Position numbers and translations under genes: made by a program. The notes below the pieces were generated by a model. It searched no databases. It was not told where the DNA came from and saw only the letters and a program-made list of their open reading frames with translations. Shown piece by piece: positions 32,532 through 47,255 of a DNA stretch of 64,000 bases. The stretch comes from Mycteria americana. Lineage: Eukaryota > Chordata > Aves > Ciconiiformes > Ciconiidae. The DNA is taken from contig NC_134368.1 of assembly GCF_035582795.1 (NCBI RefSeq), forward strand, positions 14,552,001 through 14,616,000, written 5' to 3'. Position 1 is the first letter of the stretch; each line of letters opens with the position of its first letter.

Positions 32532-33079
32532 ATATACTGGTTTTGGCTGGTATAAAGTTAATTTTCTTCACAGTAGCTTGTATGAGGCTGTGTTTTGGAT
32601 TTGTGCTGAAAACAGTGTTGATAATACAGGGATGTTTTCGTTACTGCTGAGCAGTGCTTACACAGAGTCAAGGCCTTTTCTGCTCCTCACCCCACCCCAC
32701 CAGCGAGGAGGCTGGGGGGGCACAAGAAGCTGGGAGGGGACACGGCTGGGACAGCTGACCCCAACTGACCACAGGTATATTCCATACCCTATGGGGTCAT
32801 GCTCAGCATATAAAGCTGGGGTGGAGGTTGGCGGGGAGGCCGCTGCTGGGGGACTGACTGGGCATTGGTCCATTGTTTTCCTTTCTCTTTGGGTTTTTTT
32901 TTTCCTCTTTTCCTTACAATTTTTAAAAGTTATTATTTCTTTTTAATTTTTAAACTGTTTTTATCTCAACCCACGAGTCTCTTTCTCACTTTTACCCTTC
33001 CAATTCTTCCCCCATCCCACCCAGTGAGTGAGTGAGCGGCTGTGTGGTGCTTAGTTGCCAGCTGGGGTTAAACCACGTA
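32532..33079 (+). mobile_element. Solo LTR of an avian endogenous retrovirus, diverged copy
   Basis: Starts like the LTR at 45289 (TGGTTTTGGCTGGTATAAAG versus TGGTTTCAGCTGGGATAGAG) and shares AGTTAATTTTCTTC, CTGTGTTTTGGATTT, GTGTTGATAA and the terminal GGGGTTAAACCAC. A candidate 5-bp target duplication ACTGA flanks it (32527-32531 and 33080-33084). The terminal TG/CA appear decayed. A TATA-like CATATAAAG at 32807-32815 fits a plus-oriented U3 promoter. No internal retroviral genes are present, so this is a solo LTR left by recombination. The 141-codon frame running through it (32521-32946) is not a gene. The family name is not asserted. Confidence 0.85.
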
Positions 33080-33324
33080 ACTGAGCAGCGAGTACAAGTT
33101 CCATTGAAGCAACGTCTGATATGCTGGAGTCATGTCTGACTGCTGCTTCTGCCAATTCTAAGCTCTTATTAGAGGAGAAGGAGATTCGGAGAAGTGATTG
33201 CCTGAAAGCACAAACAAGGTAAAACTGGACGGATTCTTGGACAACTGGAATCTTGGACAACCTGGAATCAACCGGAATCAACAAGAATCCGGTTGGAATC
33301 AACTGGATTCTTGGACAACTAGGC
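33080..33324. repeat. Degenerate repeat of GGATTCTTGGACAACTGG-like units
   Basis: From about 33224 to 33324 the sequence repeats variants of ATTCTTGGACAACT and GGAATCAAC in close succession, partly inverted (CCGG-centred). It abuts the plus-strand CR1 fragment. The preceding part (33085-33223) shows nothing recognisable. Confidence 0.6.
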
Positions 33325-33541
33325 GGTGACCCGCCTAGTAGATGAGGGAAAGGCTGTGGATGTTGTCTATCTAGACTTCAGTACAGCCTTTGACACGGTT
33401 TCCCACAGCATTCTCCTGGAGAAACTGGCTGCTCATGGCTTGGACGGGTGTACTCTTCGCTGGGTAAAGAACTGGCTGGATGGCTGGGCCCAAAGAGTGG
33501 TGGTGAATGGGGTTTACTCCAGTTGGCAGCCGGTCACAAGC
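33325..33541 (+). mobile_element. CR1 LINE fragment, plus strand, RT core segment
   Basis: The frame reads [40 protein letters not shown] and continues [28 protein letters not shown] is the CR1 reverse-transcriptase motif A region. Homology stops at GGTCACAAG, after which the sequence becomes unrelated intron, so this piece lacks a 3' end. Its last 140 bp repeat, in opposite orientation, the 5' end of the CR1 at 31161-32290, with only about three mismatches that I can see. Confidence 0.92.
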
Positions 33542-34089
33542 ACCTTTACCTTTTTGTTCTGACACTAGCCTGTTGCACAGTAATTTTCTCTTGCTTCTGC
33601 TATAAGATATATCACTATACCATATCACTCTGAAGTAGGAGCTTCAGGTGTCCAGCAGTTATAAGTCATCCAGTGCTCTAAGACTGACTGAGTAGTCTCT
33701 GATATGGAGACCAAAGTGTGAGCTTGTGTTTGGGGGGATGGTGATTGCTGCTGTTTCTGCTCAGCTCCTTGCTGTAGCATTGTGTGGAGTGCCTTTCAGA
33801 GACTCAGCTTTCAGGGTTGCTTGGCACTTCTTCTTATCCTTGGTCGCCGTACCAGTGTAGACATATTAAAGTTGGTCCAGTTAGATCTACAGATCTCCTG
33901 AATGAATCTTTTAGACCTGTCCCCCCTGCCCAGTGGATTTCGATATGACTGGAGACTGCAAAGCTGATTCCTTTCCAATTTCAGTATCAGCCCTTTTTAG
34001 CTTTTAACCAGGAAAAGATCAGGCAAACAAACCTGCTTCACTAGAGGTGACACCTACGGGTTCAATGTGATTGGTGTGGATGCAGAATA
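33542..34089. other. Intronic stretch without recognised features
   Basis: Unique-looking intronic sequence; nothing further seen. Confidence 0.5.
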
Positions 34090-34175
34090 CCTTTTCATGA
34101 AGAGCTTTCCCATGAAAACCTTTCCCATGAAAACCTTTTCATGAAGAGCTGTTGCTAGTGGCCTAGCAACAGCTC
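34090..34175. repeat. Nested direct repeats joined to a perfect 13-bp hairpin
   Basis: CCTTTTCATGAAGAGCT occurs at 34090-34106 and 34134-34150. Between them TTTCCCATGAAAACC is tandemly duplicated at 34106-34120 and 34121-34135. Overlapping the end is a perfect inverted repeat, GAGCTGTTGCTAG (34146-34158) and CTAGCAACAGCTC (34163-34175), with a 4-base loop TGGC. Function unknown. Confidence 0.9.
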
Positions 34176-34607
34176 AGTAGTCTTCAGATACTCAGTTAAA
34201 CATGTATCTGACCCTGCTGCTGGTGAAGGAAGATTGCTAGGAAGGCAACAATACTTTCCTTTTCTAGCCAGCTGCAGGGTGGAGGGTGTGTACGCAAAGG
34301 AGGTATTTCTTTGCTGCCTGGAAAAATACAAGAGAAGGAGAAAAAGAAGAATTGTGCAGGATTTACCTGCCAAATTGCAATTTCAGAAGCATATGGCAAG
34401 TTGACTTGGTATGTCTGGTTACAACCTGGTAATACCAATGTTTCCTTGTTTAATTTAAAGTAAATTGAGTTGGCTCTGAATATGGAGCAATGAAACCTTG
34501 TGTTATCCTGGAGAAGTGATGTTTCAGAGCACTTTGCTCAGGAATATTCAACATCAGGCCCAGAAAAATATATTTCTATTAAATTTTGTTAAAATTCTTC
34601 AGGTGAT

Positions 34608-34761
34608 CATGGTTGGAGCAGGCTTAAGCTGCATTGGTTACTGTTGGATTTATGTGTACAGAGACATACCAAAAAGAGAAAGAAAGAGACAATTTATTAC
34701 TTTTACTGGCTTTGCTATTTTGTCCCTTTTCATGTCACTGGAAATTAGATCTGTATTTTAA
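34608..34761 (+). other. Small open segment with two membrane-like helices, unrecognised
   Basis: After a pyrimidine/AG tract (AAAATTCTTCAG at 34591-34602), the frame reads VIMVGAGLSCIGYCWIYVYR, then DIPKRERKRQF, then ITFTGFAILSLFMSLEIRSVF and a stop at 34759-34761. The pattern of helix, basic loop, helix resembles a small integral membrane protein or the last exon of one. The full frame from an ATG at 34498 is 87 codons. I do not recognise it and see no polyadenylation signal close by. It lies inside a JAKMIP1 intron, in the same orientation. Alternatives are a nested gene, a decayed retrocopy or chance. Confidence 0.22.
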
Positions 34762-35164
34762 AAAAAGTGTTTTTTCTACACATTTTCGGAAATGAGGCAT
34801 TCGGATTGCTCTACTCTGTGGCAGGGAAGAAATTTTTCAAGCTATTGCTGTAGCTGTTGCTGCAGTTCAGTGAAGCCATATTTAGTCGCACAGTATGATA
34901 GATAACTTGCCATTTTTTTAAATTTCTTGTCCTTTTACTTATAGTTAAATGATCTCTCTCATTTAAAAAAGCAAGGTAAATTCAGATTTTTAAGAGAAAC
35001 GTAAAATATACTGCTGAATACGTTCTTTCTCTTTCAAATATCAGTTTGTATTGGGCTATGTGACCCTGCTTTTGAATGTAAAAAGGTTTTGGGGAATCTT
35101 TCTGGTGATGGTAGAATCCCTGTGGAGTTAAACTAGAGCATATGAACGCTCAGTGTGTGTTTGC

Positions 35165-35575
35165 AGAGATGAAAAAATGTATTTGAACATGAGCCAGCAA
35201 TGTGCCGCTGTGGCAAAGGCGGCTCGCGGTATCCTGGGCTGCATTAGGAGGAGCATTGCCAGCAGGTGAGGGAGGTGATGCTTCCCCTCTGCTCAGCACT
35301 GGTGAGGCCACACCTGCAGTGCTGTGTCCAGTGCTGGGATCCCCAGTACAAAAGAGGCATGGACAGACTGGGTCAAATCCAGTGAAGACCTATGAAAATG
35401 GTGAATGGCTTGGAGCACCTAATGTGCAAGGAAAGGCTGAGTGATCTGGGACTGTTTAGGCTGGAGAAGAGAAGGCCTGGGAGGACATTATTGATGTGTA
35501 TAAATACCTGATAGGGGAAACTTGATAACCTGATAGGGGAAACCCTTATCCCAAACCATTCTAGGATTCTGTGAT
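35165..35575 (+). mobile_element. Degenerate CR1 LINE 3' fragment, plus strand
   Basis: Recognisable CR1 stretches are ATGAGCCAGCAATGTGCC, ATCCTGGGCTGCATTAGGAG, GCAGCACTGGTGAGGCC-like text, GGCTGGAGAAGAGAAGGCC and the 3' tail ATTCTAGGATTCTGTGAT. The frame is broken and the region between the 'SLEKRR' block and the tail is mostly deleted. In its place is a local duplication of CCTGATAGGGGAAAC (about 35508-35545). Confidence 0.88.
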
Positions 35576-37437
35576 CTTTCTTTGCTTATGTCCACAGAAG
35601 TCTTGCCTAAGTGAATAATTTTTAATGGCGTGATCCAGTGCACGCTGAAATTTTAATAGAAAGGATGCTGTTGACTAGACACTAGATTACACTATAAGTG
35701 TGTTTAAATAGGAGTAGATTTTACTTTTTTTTTAGAAAAAAGCAAAGCATACAGACTTCTTTTGTTGTTGTTGAAGGAAGTTGCTATTGCATTTGATTTC
35801 TAAAATAAACAGTAGCATCTTTGCTTGTTGGCCTCACCCCTAGTAACCTACCTTTTTCACGGTTGGCAATAAATTGTCTACCATAACCTGAGTTCCTGGC
35901 AAAAAGCTGTGTGGAGAGTATTCCTCCTGCCCGCCAAGTGACTGACTATTGTGCCACAAATAAAAAAGTCTGCATTTAAATCCAAAAGAAAAAAAATGAG
36001 GTAGTCCTTTTAGTAAGTTCTTATCCTAACATTTTTATTGGGGCAGTGCTTCAGTAGCATTGAGAAACATATGTGGGTTAATAGGTTATTGCCTTTTAGG
36101 AAATGCATAATTTTAAAATTGTATCATTTACTCCAGTTCATAAAACTGAACTATTATATTTCTGTCTCAAGTGTGCAAAGTACCTTGTCAAAGAAAACAA
36201 CACCAGATGCAAATATTCTATGATTTCATAATCATATTGTTTTAAAGAAAATCCTTCTTTCAGGCACTGTTCAGATATAAAAAAGGGAAGAAGCAATGAC
36301 GTTTGGCATTATTTTTCCAAGAAGCTAGCTTCTACTTTGGCAACAATGTTTTATCAATGTGCACTGATTATTAAAGATTTAATTTAGAAAGGCAGAAAAT
36401 ACTTGTTTTATTGGTGCCCTGGTATCCTGCCTGACTTTGTTTCCCTGTTGGCTTCATTTCTTGGTTATGCTTCATGTTCTGCCTATGAACAGAACAGCTT
36501 TCTTCATTGAAAAAAAAAAAAAAAGAGTGCGGGAAATTAAAAAAAGACAAATTGCTTTAAAGTTTAAGTTAATTTTGAAACTGAGACTTAGGCATATGGG
36601 AAAATGCCACACTACTATTTTCAGTCAGTCAGTTGCTCTGGAAGCCAGACGTGTACAGATCTGCATAGCGTGCGGGATAGAGGGACGGAGGGAGTGCGGG
36701 AAGGACAGCTTACGGCTTTCAGGGAAGACCTAACAGACAGATCTAACTTTCCGTCTTGTCTGACAAGAAACAAGAAAAGACTTTTTAAAGATCTTGAGAA
36801 TTAGGATGCATCTTTTTTACTGGGTCATGAGGAGTGATAGGCATTTAAGATGCAGTGTAAAAATCCAGGGGTTTTAGAAGGATTCTTATTCTTCTTGTTT
36901 ACATTGCTCTTGCTGAAATTCTGTGGGTAAAATGACTAGATGATATATGATAATATTGAGTTACTCTGAGTGGTTGTCACAGACAGCAGCAATGCATATA
37001 GATGTTACCTTCCCTCGATTCAGTGAAAGACAAAAACAATTGAGCAAGTATGCCATTTTGTGTCACTCAGTACTCCTCCAAAATTTCAGAATCTGTTTCT
37101 CGTATATTAAAAATGCTTTTAGGAAGTCACATTCATTAATGTGTTGTGTTGAAAATTGCCTTTCAATTGCATGCTTTATGTACAATATGGCAAATTTTAA
37201 ATTACTGTACTTCTGGAGGTATATTAACCTTGCCTATATATGCCGTTATACAGTTTGTTTTCCTGTGTTGTCATTACTGGGTTTAATTTCTCAGTTTCAT
37301 TTCAATTTTCTTTGCTCACCAGCAAAGAAATAAGTGATAGATTTAAGTGAATAACAAGTGTGGGTTCATTTGCAAATTTACCGATACACTCATCCACTTG
37401 TGATCGTAAATAGGTGAGAAAGTGGTTTAGCTTTGTT
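35576..37437. other. Intronic stretch without recognised features
   Basis: No exon or transposon recognised. An A tract lies at about 36511-36524. Confidence 0.5.
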
Positions 37438-37530
37438 GTAGAATTATAGAATGGTTTGGGTTGCAAGGGACCTTTAAAGATCATCTAGTCCAACCCCTGT
37501 GCTATAGGCAGGGACAGGAGACTCCCCTAT
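37438..37530 (-). mobile_element. CR1 LINE 3'-end fragment, minus strand
   Basis: The antisense CR1 3' end is plain: AATTATAGAATGGTTTGGGT, then GGGACCTTTAAAGATCATCT and AGTCCAACCCC. Only the terminal part of the element is recognisable; the 5' limit is approximate. Confidence 0.88.
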
Positions 37531-39295
37531 GGAATTTGGTACCCTAATCCAAACACTGAAAATCAGTGCTATCCACTATAGGCTTGGAACTAAATGTCCT
37601 CCCACCAGAAAAAATAACACATAGATATCTCCTGCAGATAATTTCCAATAGCCAGACTTACCAGTTTGGGAGGAAAAAAAAAATTAAAAAAATCTATATT
37701 CATAAAGATATGTTACCTGAATCATCCTGGAGTAGAGTAACAGTATCTGTGCAATAAAATCTGCTTTCGATGGTGTCTGATTCAGAGCTGTTACCTTTTC
37801 CACAGCTGTAATTATAGTGCTATCTCAGCTGGTGTTTAGTCCACAGTGTATCTACTAAAGAAGATTACTTCCATGACAATGTAGATGCCTTCCCTCCCTC
37901 TCCTGATTCAGCCTGTTTCCTTTTTATTTTTATTTTATTTTGTTTAAATCTAGGGTAAGTTTGAGTTGCTTAAACAGGATCATAACATCTTCTGCACAGG
38001 GAAAGCCTGCTGTCCATGCTGTCAGAAGACTTCAGGTGAAGTTCAGACTCTGGAAATCCTACTGTCAGTGCTGTGGGTTTGATGAGTAACATCTCGGCCT
38101 CATTTTATGGTCACTCCTAAATGAATCTTGGATATTTTGGATGAGTTATATCTGAGGCTTTTGAGTTAAGATGTCCCGTTTTTCCTAAAGCATACACACA
38201 AAGGTGCCTGTTTGGATCCAACTGCTTTCAATAGACAAAATAAAGAAGGTTTCCGGGCCTTTCCTGAACTAGTATTATTGCTTTTAATTAACCTTTTACT
38301 TTTGTTTTGACTCTAGAATCCAGAACCATGCAAAAAATAATTTGTTTTAATTATAACTTCATAGTAAATGGTAGTCTGAATATTAATAGAGATCTCCCAT
38401 CCTTTCTGCACTAATCTGAGGCAAGTTGCGATTCTGGCTTAGTTTAGCATAAGTTAAATGCATTGTATGACTACAGATCCCAGCTTTGTATAGCATAGAT
38501 GCAAGCAGTCCTGGAATACTGTGATAGTGACTAACATCCTGCTGCTCGGTAGCCTCCTTTTGCCACAAAGCACTGTTTGGTATGTATGATTGTATTGCCA
38601 CTTAAGGTTAAAACACAAGTCTTTGAAATCTCTGCCTCTGACTTTGCTTTAGATGAGAAGTACATGTATAGAGCCCATATTTGGCAGCCGCTGTGATAGG
38701 GATAGTAGAAATGTTACTGACACTACGCATGATGAAATACATTATAGCCTTTCTGGTATACTCTAATGGAGAAGCAAGCCTTTCTCATTTTTTTTCTTTT
38801 TTTTTTTTTTTTTAAATTTCTTCTAAATTAATATCTAATCCCACTTGGAAAAACCATTGCTTTCCATGCAGCCTGCTGAACATCATTTTATAATGAGGTT
38901 TCATCACAGTGGGTATTACTATAACAGGCTATAAGACCTTTCCCCCACTCCCCCCACAACCCTTGGAGTCACTGGCCTATATTTTCTGAAGTGTCTGGGG
39001 ACTGTGAGTAGCCTCAGTTTTGGGGTGTCCTGTCTGAGGCCCCTTGAGTAGACTTGATTTTTCAGAAGGCCAATTCTTTTGGCTTATCTAGTAAGGACTT
39101 TCCCATTAAAGTTGCTAAGAAATTAAGAAATCAAAGATCAATGTCTTTTTTTCTCTCCCCCCTGCCCCTTTAATTTAGTTTTTATTCTGCATGTTCCTAC
39201 TGAGAAGAATGCCCCTTTGTTGACAGGATCTCTTCTCTCTCTTCCTTCAAGGCAAGATCCTTTCTCATCTGATTAGCAGGAAGTATCTTAGGTCA
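37531..39295. other. Intronic stretch without recognised features
   Basis: No exon supported. There is a long T tract at about 38786-38813 and pyrimidine-rich runs near 38940-38960. Confidence 0.5.
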
Positions 39296-39500
39296 GGTAG
39301 TGGATTCAGGTGTAGGAATTTGGGACTCAAATCCTAAAGACAGTATGTGTGTAAATTAGGTAAATCAATCTATGCCCGTCTGAGCATCCCATCTGTAAAA
39401 CTGTGATAGTGCAGCTTCGCTACAGAAGGATGTTGTGGGAATGAATTAATTGAATGTATGTGAAGATCTAAGTCACTATAAGCATCCATTAAATATGGTC
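39296..39500 (+). repeat. MIR-like SINE remnant, sense
   Basis: Blocks in MIR order are visible: GGGACTCAAATCC, GTGTGTAAATTAGGTAAATC, CCCATCTGTAAAACTGTGAT, ATGTTGTGGGAATGAATTAA, ATGTGAAGATCTAAGTCACT and the end CATTAAATATGG. They correspond to the consensus 'cctcatctgtaaaatgggga ... gttgtgaggattaaatgag ... aagcacttag' as I remember it. Strongly diverged, hence old. Confidence 0.65.
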
Positions 39501-39841
39501 CTTCAAATGCTAGAAAGTTTTCTAGCATTTCCTTCCCAGCGTAAACAGAAACTCTTTTCTCTCTGTTTGATTTGTTTTCCATCTGCTTGTAGGGCACAGT
39601 AGAGGGCTTATGGATGAGAGTAGTCTGGGATGGTTGGTGGAGGAGATAAGGAGAGAACGAGGTTGGATGCTGCTCGGTTATATTTTACTACCTAAAAAGG
39701 TGAGAACTTGTTGCCAATAGCACATCTCCATAGCAGATTCCTGCACACACCCGTGGCCTTTTTCTGGCCCTGGTTCTCCCAGTGTGTGCTGGAAAGAGAA
39801 GCATCAGGAATGCAGTCTTTGCTTTTGAATATTCAGGATGA

Positions 39842-45288
<5,447 letters not shown>

Positions 45289-45938
45289 TGTCCTGGTTTC
45301 AGCTGGGATAGAGTTAATTTTCTTCCTAGTAGCTGGTATAGTGCTGTGTTTTGGATTTAGTATGAGAATAATGTTGATAACACACTGATGTTTTAGTTGT
45401 TGCTAAGCAGTGCTTACACTGGTCAAGGACTTTTCAGCTCCCCATGCTCTGCCAGGTGCACAAGAAGCTGGGGGGGGGGGCACAGCCAGGACAGCTGACC
45501 CCCACTGCCCAAAGGGCTATTCCATACCATATGACATCATGGTCAGTATAGAAACTGGGGGAGTTGGCTGGGGGGCAGCAATCGCTGCTCGGGGACGGGC
45601 TGGGCATTGGTCAGCGGGTGGTGAGCGGTTGCATCACCACCTGCTGTCACAACCATCACTTGTTTTTTTGTTTTTCCCTGGGTTTTGTTCCTCTCTCTCC
45701 CCCTCTCTTGTTATTTTCCTTTTCATCACTTCTTCTTCTTCTACTTCCTCTTTTTCTTCTTCTTCTTCTTGTTATTGTTATTATTTTATTTTATTCCAAT
45801 TATTGAGCTGTTCTTATCTCATCCCATGAGTTTTCTTACTTGTGCCCCTCAGATTCTCTCCCCCATCCCACCGGGAGGGGGGAGGGTGAGCGAGCGGCTG
45901 GATGGTACTCAGTTGCTGACTGGGGTTAAACCACAACA
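45289..45938 (+). mobile_element. Solo LTR of an avian endogenous retrovirus, well preserved
   Basis: A 650-bp element opening TGTCCTGGTTTCAGCTGGGA and closing GGGGTTAAACCACAACA, that is TG...CA termini, flanked by a perfect 5-bp target duplication GCAAT (45284-45288 and 45939-45943). The interior includes a pyrimidine-rich block with TTC/TTA runs (about 45715-45795). No gag, pol or env sequence is present, so it is a solo LTR produced by LTR-LTR recombination. It is related to the more degraded copy at 32532-33079. Frames through it (for example 45410-45829) are not genes. Orientation follows the TATA-bearing relative; the family name is not asserted. Confidence 0.93.
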
Positions 45939-45943
45939 GCAAT

Positions 45944-46264
45944 TTCACTGAAACTTCTGTTCAAGGGAAAACCCTCTTATGGAATAAGTTTGTGTACCAT
46001 TTATATAGTGATTTTTTAAAAATACTATTATTTCAGTTTTGTGTCTGTGTATATCACTGTATCTCATGATTTAAGCGACAGCTTCTGAAAGACTGGGAGG
46101 AACATATTTTCAGAATTAAGAATTAGGTTGTTCCAGTTCAGGACAAAAGCAAATTTCAACTCAAGTCCTTCACAAGTTAGTGTTTTCTAAGCTTGCACAG
46201 CTCTTACTATGTTTGTCTGCCTGTATGTCTTTACTGTATTACTTAGCATTGACATTCCATATGT
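45944..46264. other. Intronic spacer
   Basis: Unremarkable AT-rich intron between the LTR and an old CR1. Confidence 0.5.
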
Positions 46265-47255
46265 GGAGTATCATACAATCATGGAAAAATTTAGATGGTG
46301 AGGATCTTCTTGAGATCGTCCAGTCCAATGTCCTGCTTGAAGCAGGGCTGCCTTGAAAGTTGGGTCAGGTTGCTCTGGGCCTCCTCCAGTCAAATTTGAA
46401 AATCTCTGAAGATGGAGATCCACTGTCTCTGTGACAACCTGCCCCAATGCCTAATCACTGTGAAATTTCTTTCTTCTTCCTCTTCTGTAACCTTTGATTG
46501 TTACCCTTCTCCTTTTGCTGTGCATCTTTGAGAAACGTCTGCCTTGTTCATCCCTGTATCCCCCTTTAGATAGCTGAATGGGTATCGGCAATTGTAATGC
46601 ATCCCGCCATCTTCTCTTCGGCTGGCCGAGCAAGCCGGGCTCCCTCACCCATTCCGTGAATGCTATATACTGCAGCCCCATAGTGGTCTTACTGGCCTTC
46701 CTCCAGTTTATAGCACTTGTGCCAGTTTGTCAATATCTTTTTTTGTGCTGGGGAGCCCAAAAGTGGCTGCGCTGCTCCTGGTGTGGTTTCACAAGTGCTT
46801 AATAAAAGGCTAAATTGCTTCTCTATCCTTCTGGCTACACTGCTCCTGATTTGGCCCAGTATCAACTTGAATCGTTGCAAGCTCTTACTACTGACCCATA
46901 TCCAACTTGCCCTCCAGGACACCAAAGTTTTTCCTTTTTTCTTTCTTTTTTCTTTTTTTTTTTTTCTTTTCTTCCTCCTTGCGGAACTGCCAACTTCAAT
47001 TGGCTTCCAGCCTTTTCTGTTGCAGGAATTTAAAACCTCCTAGGGGCAGGACATTATATGTGTCTTAGGCAAACTTTATGAGGGTTTTTTTGGCCCATTT
47101 CTCCAACATGTCAAAGTCCCTCTGAATGGTGCTCCTGTCCTCTAGTGTAGTAACAGCTCCCCCAACTTTGGTATCATCAACAAATTTGGGGATGGTGCAT
47201 TCCATTTCTTCATCTGGGCAGTTGATAAAGTTGTTAAAATTTGTAATTGTTGTCA
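46265..47255 (-). mobile_element. Old CR1 LINE, minus strand, degraded
   Basis: The 3' end is antisense ACAATCATGGAAAAATTTAG, followed by GATCGTCCAGTCCAATG and GCCCCAATGCCTAATCACTG, all in CR1 3' order. At the 5' end a minus-strand frame (47256-47065) still reads KFVDDTKVGG, the reverse-transcriptase FADD box with A changed to V, followed by IQRDFDMLEKWAKK. A pyrimidine-rich insertion or expansion sits at about 46928-46976. The ORF is broken, and divergence is much higher than in the 31161-32290 copy, so this is an older subfamily insertion. Confidence 0.88.

Noticed and set aside
32521..32946. 141-codon open frame
   Set aside because: It lies almost wholly inside a solo LTR and matches no retroviral protein.
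45410..45951. Three open frames of 80-139 codons
   Set aside because: All run through the U3/R-like and pyrimidine-rich part of the solo LTR at 45289-45938.
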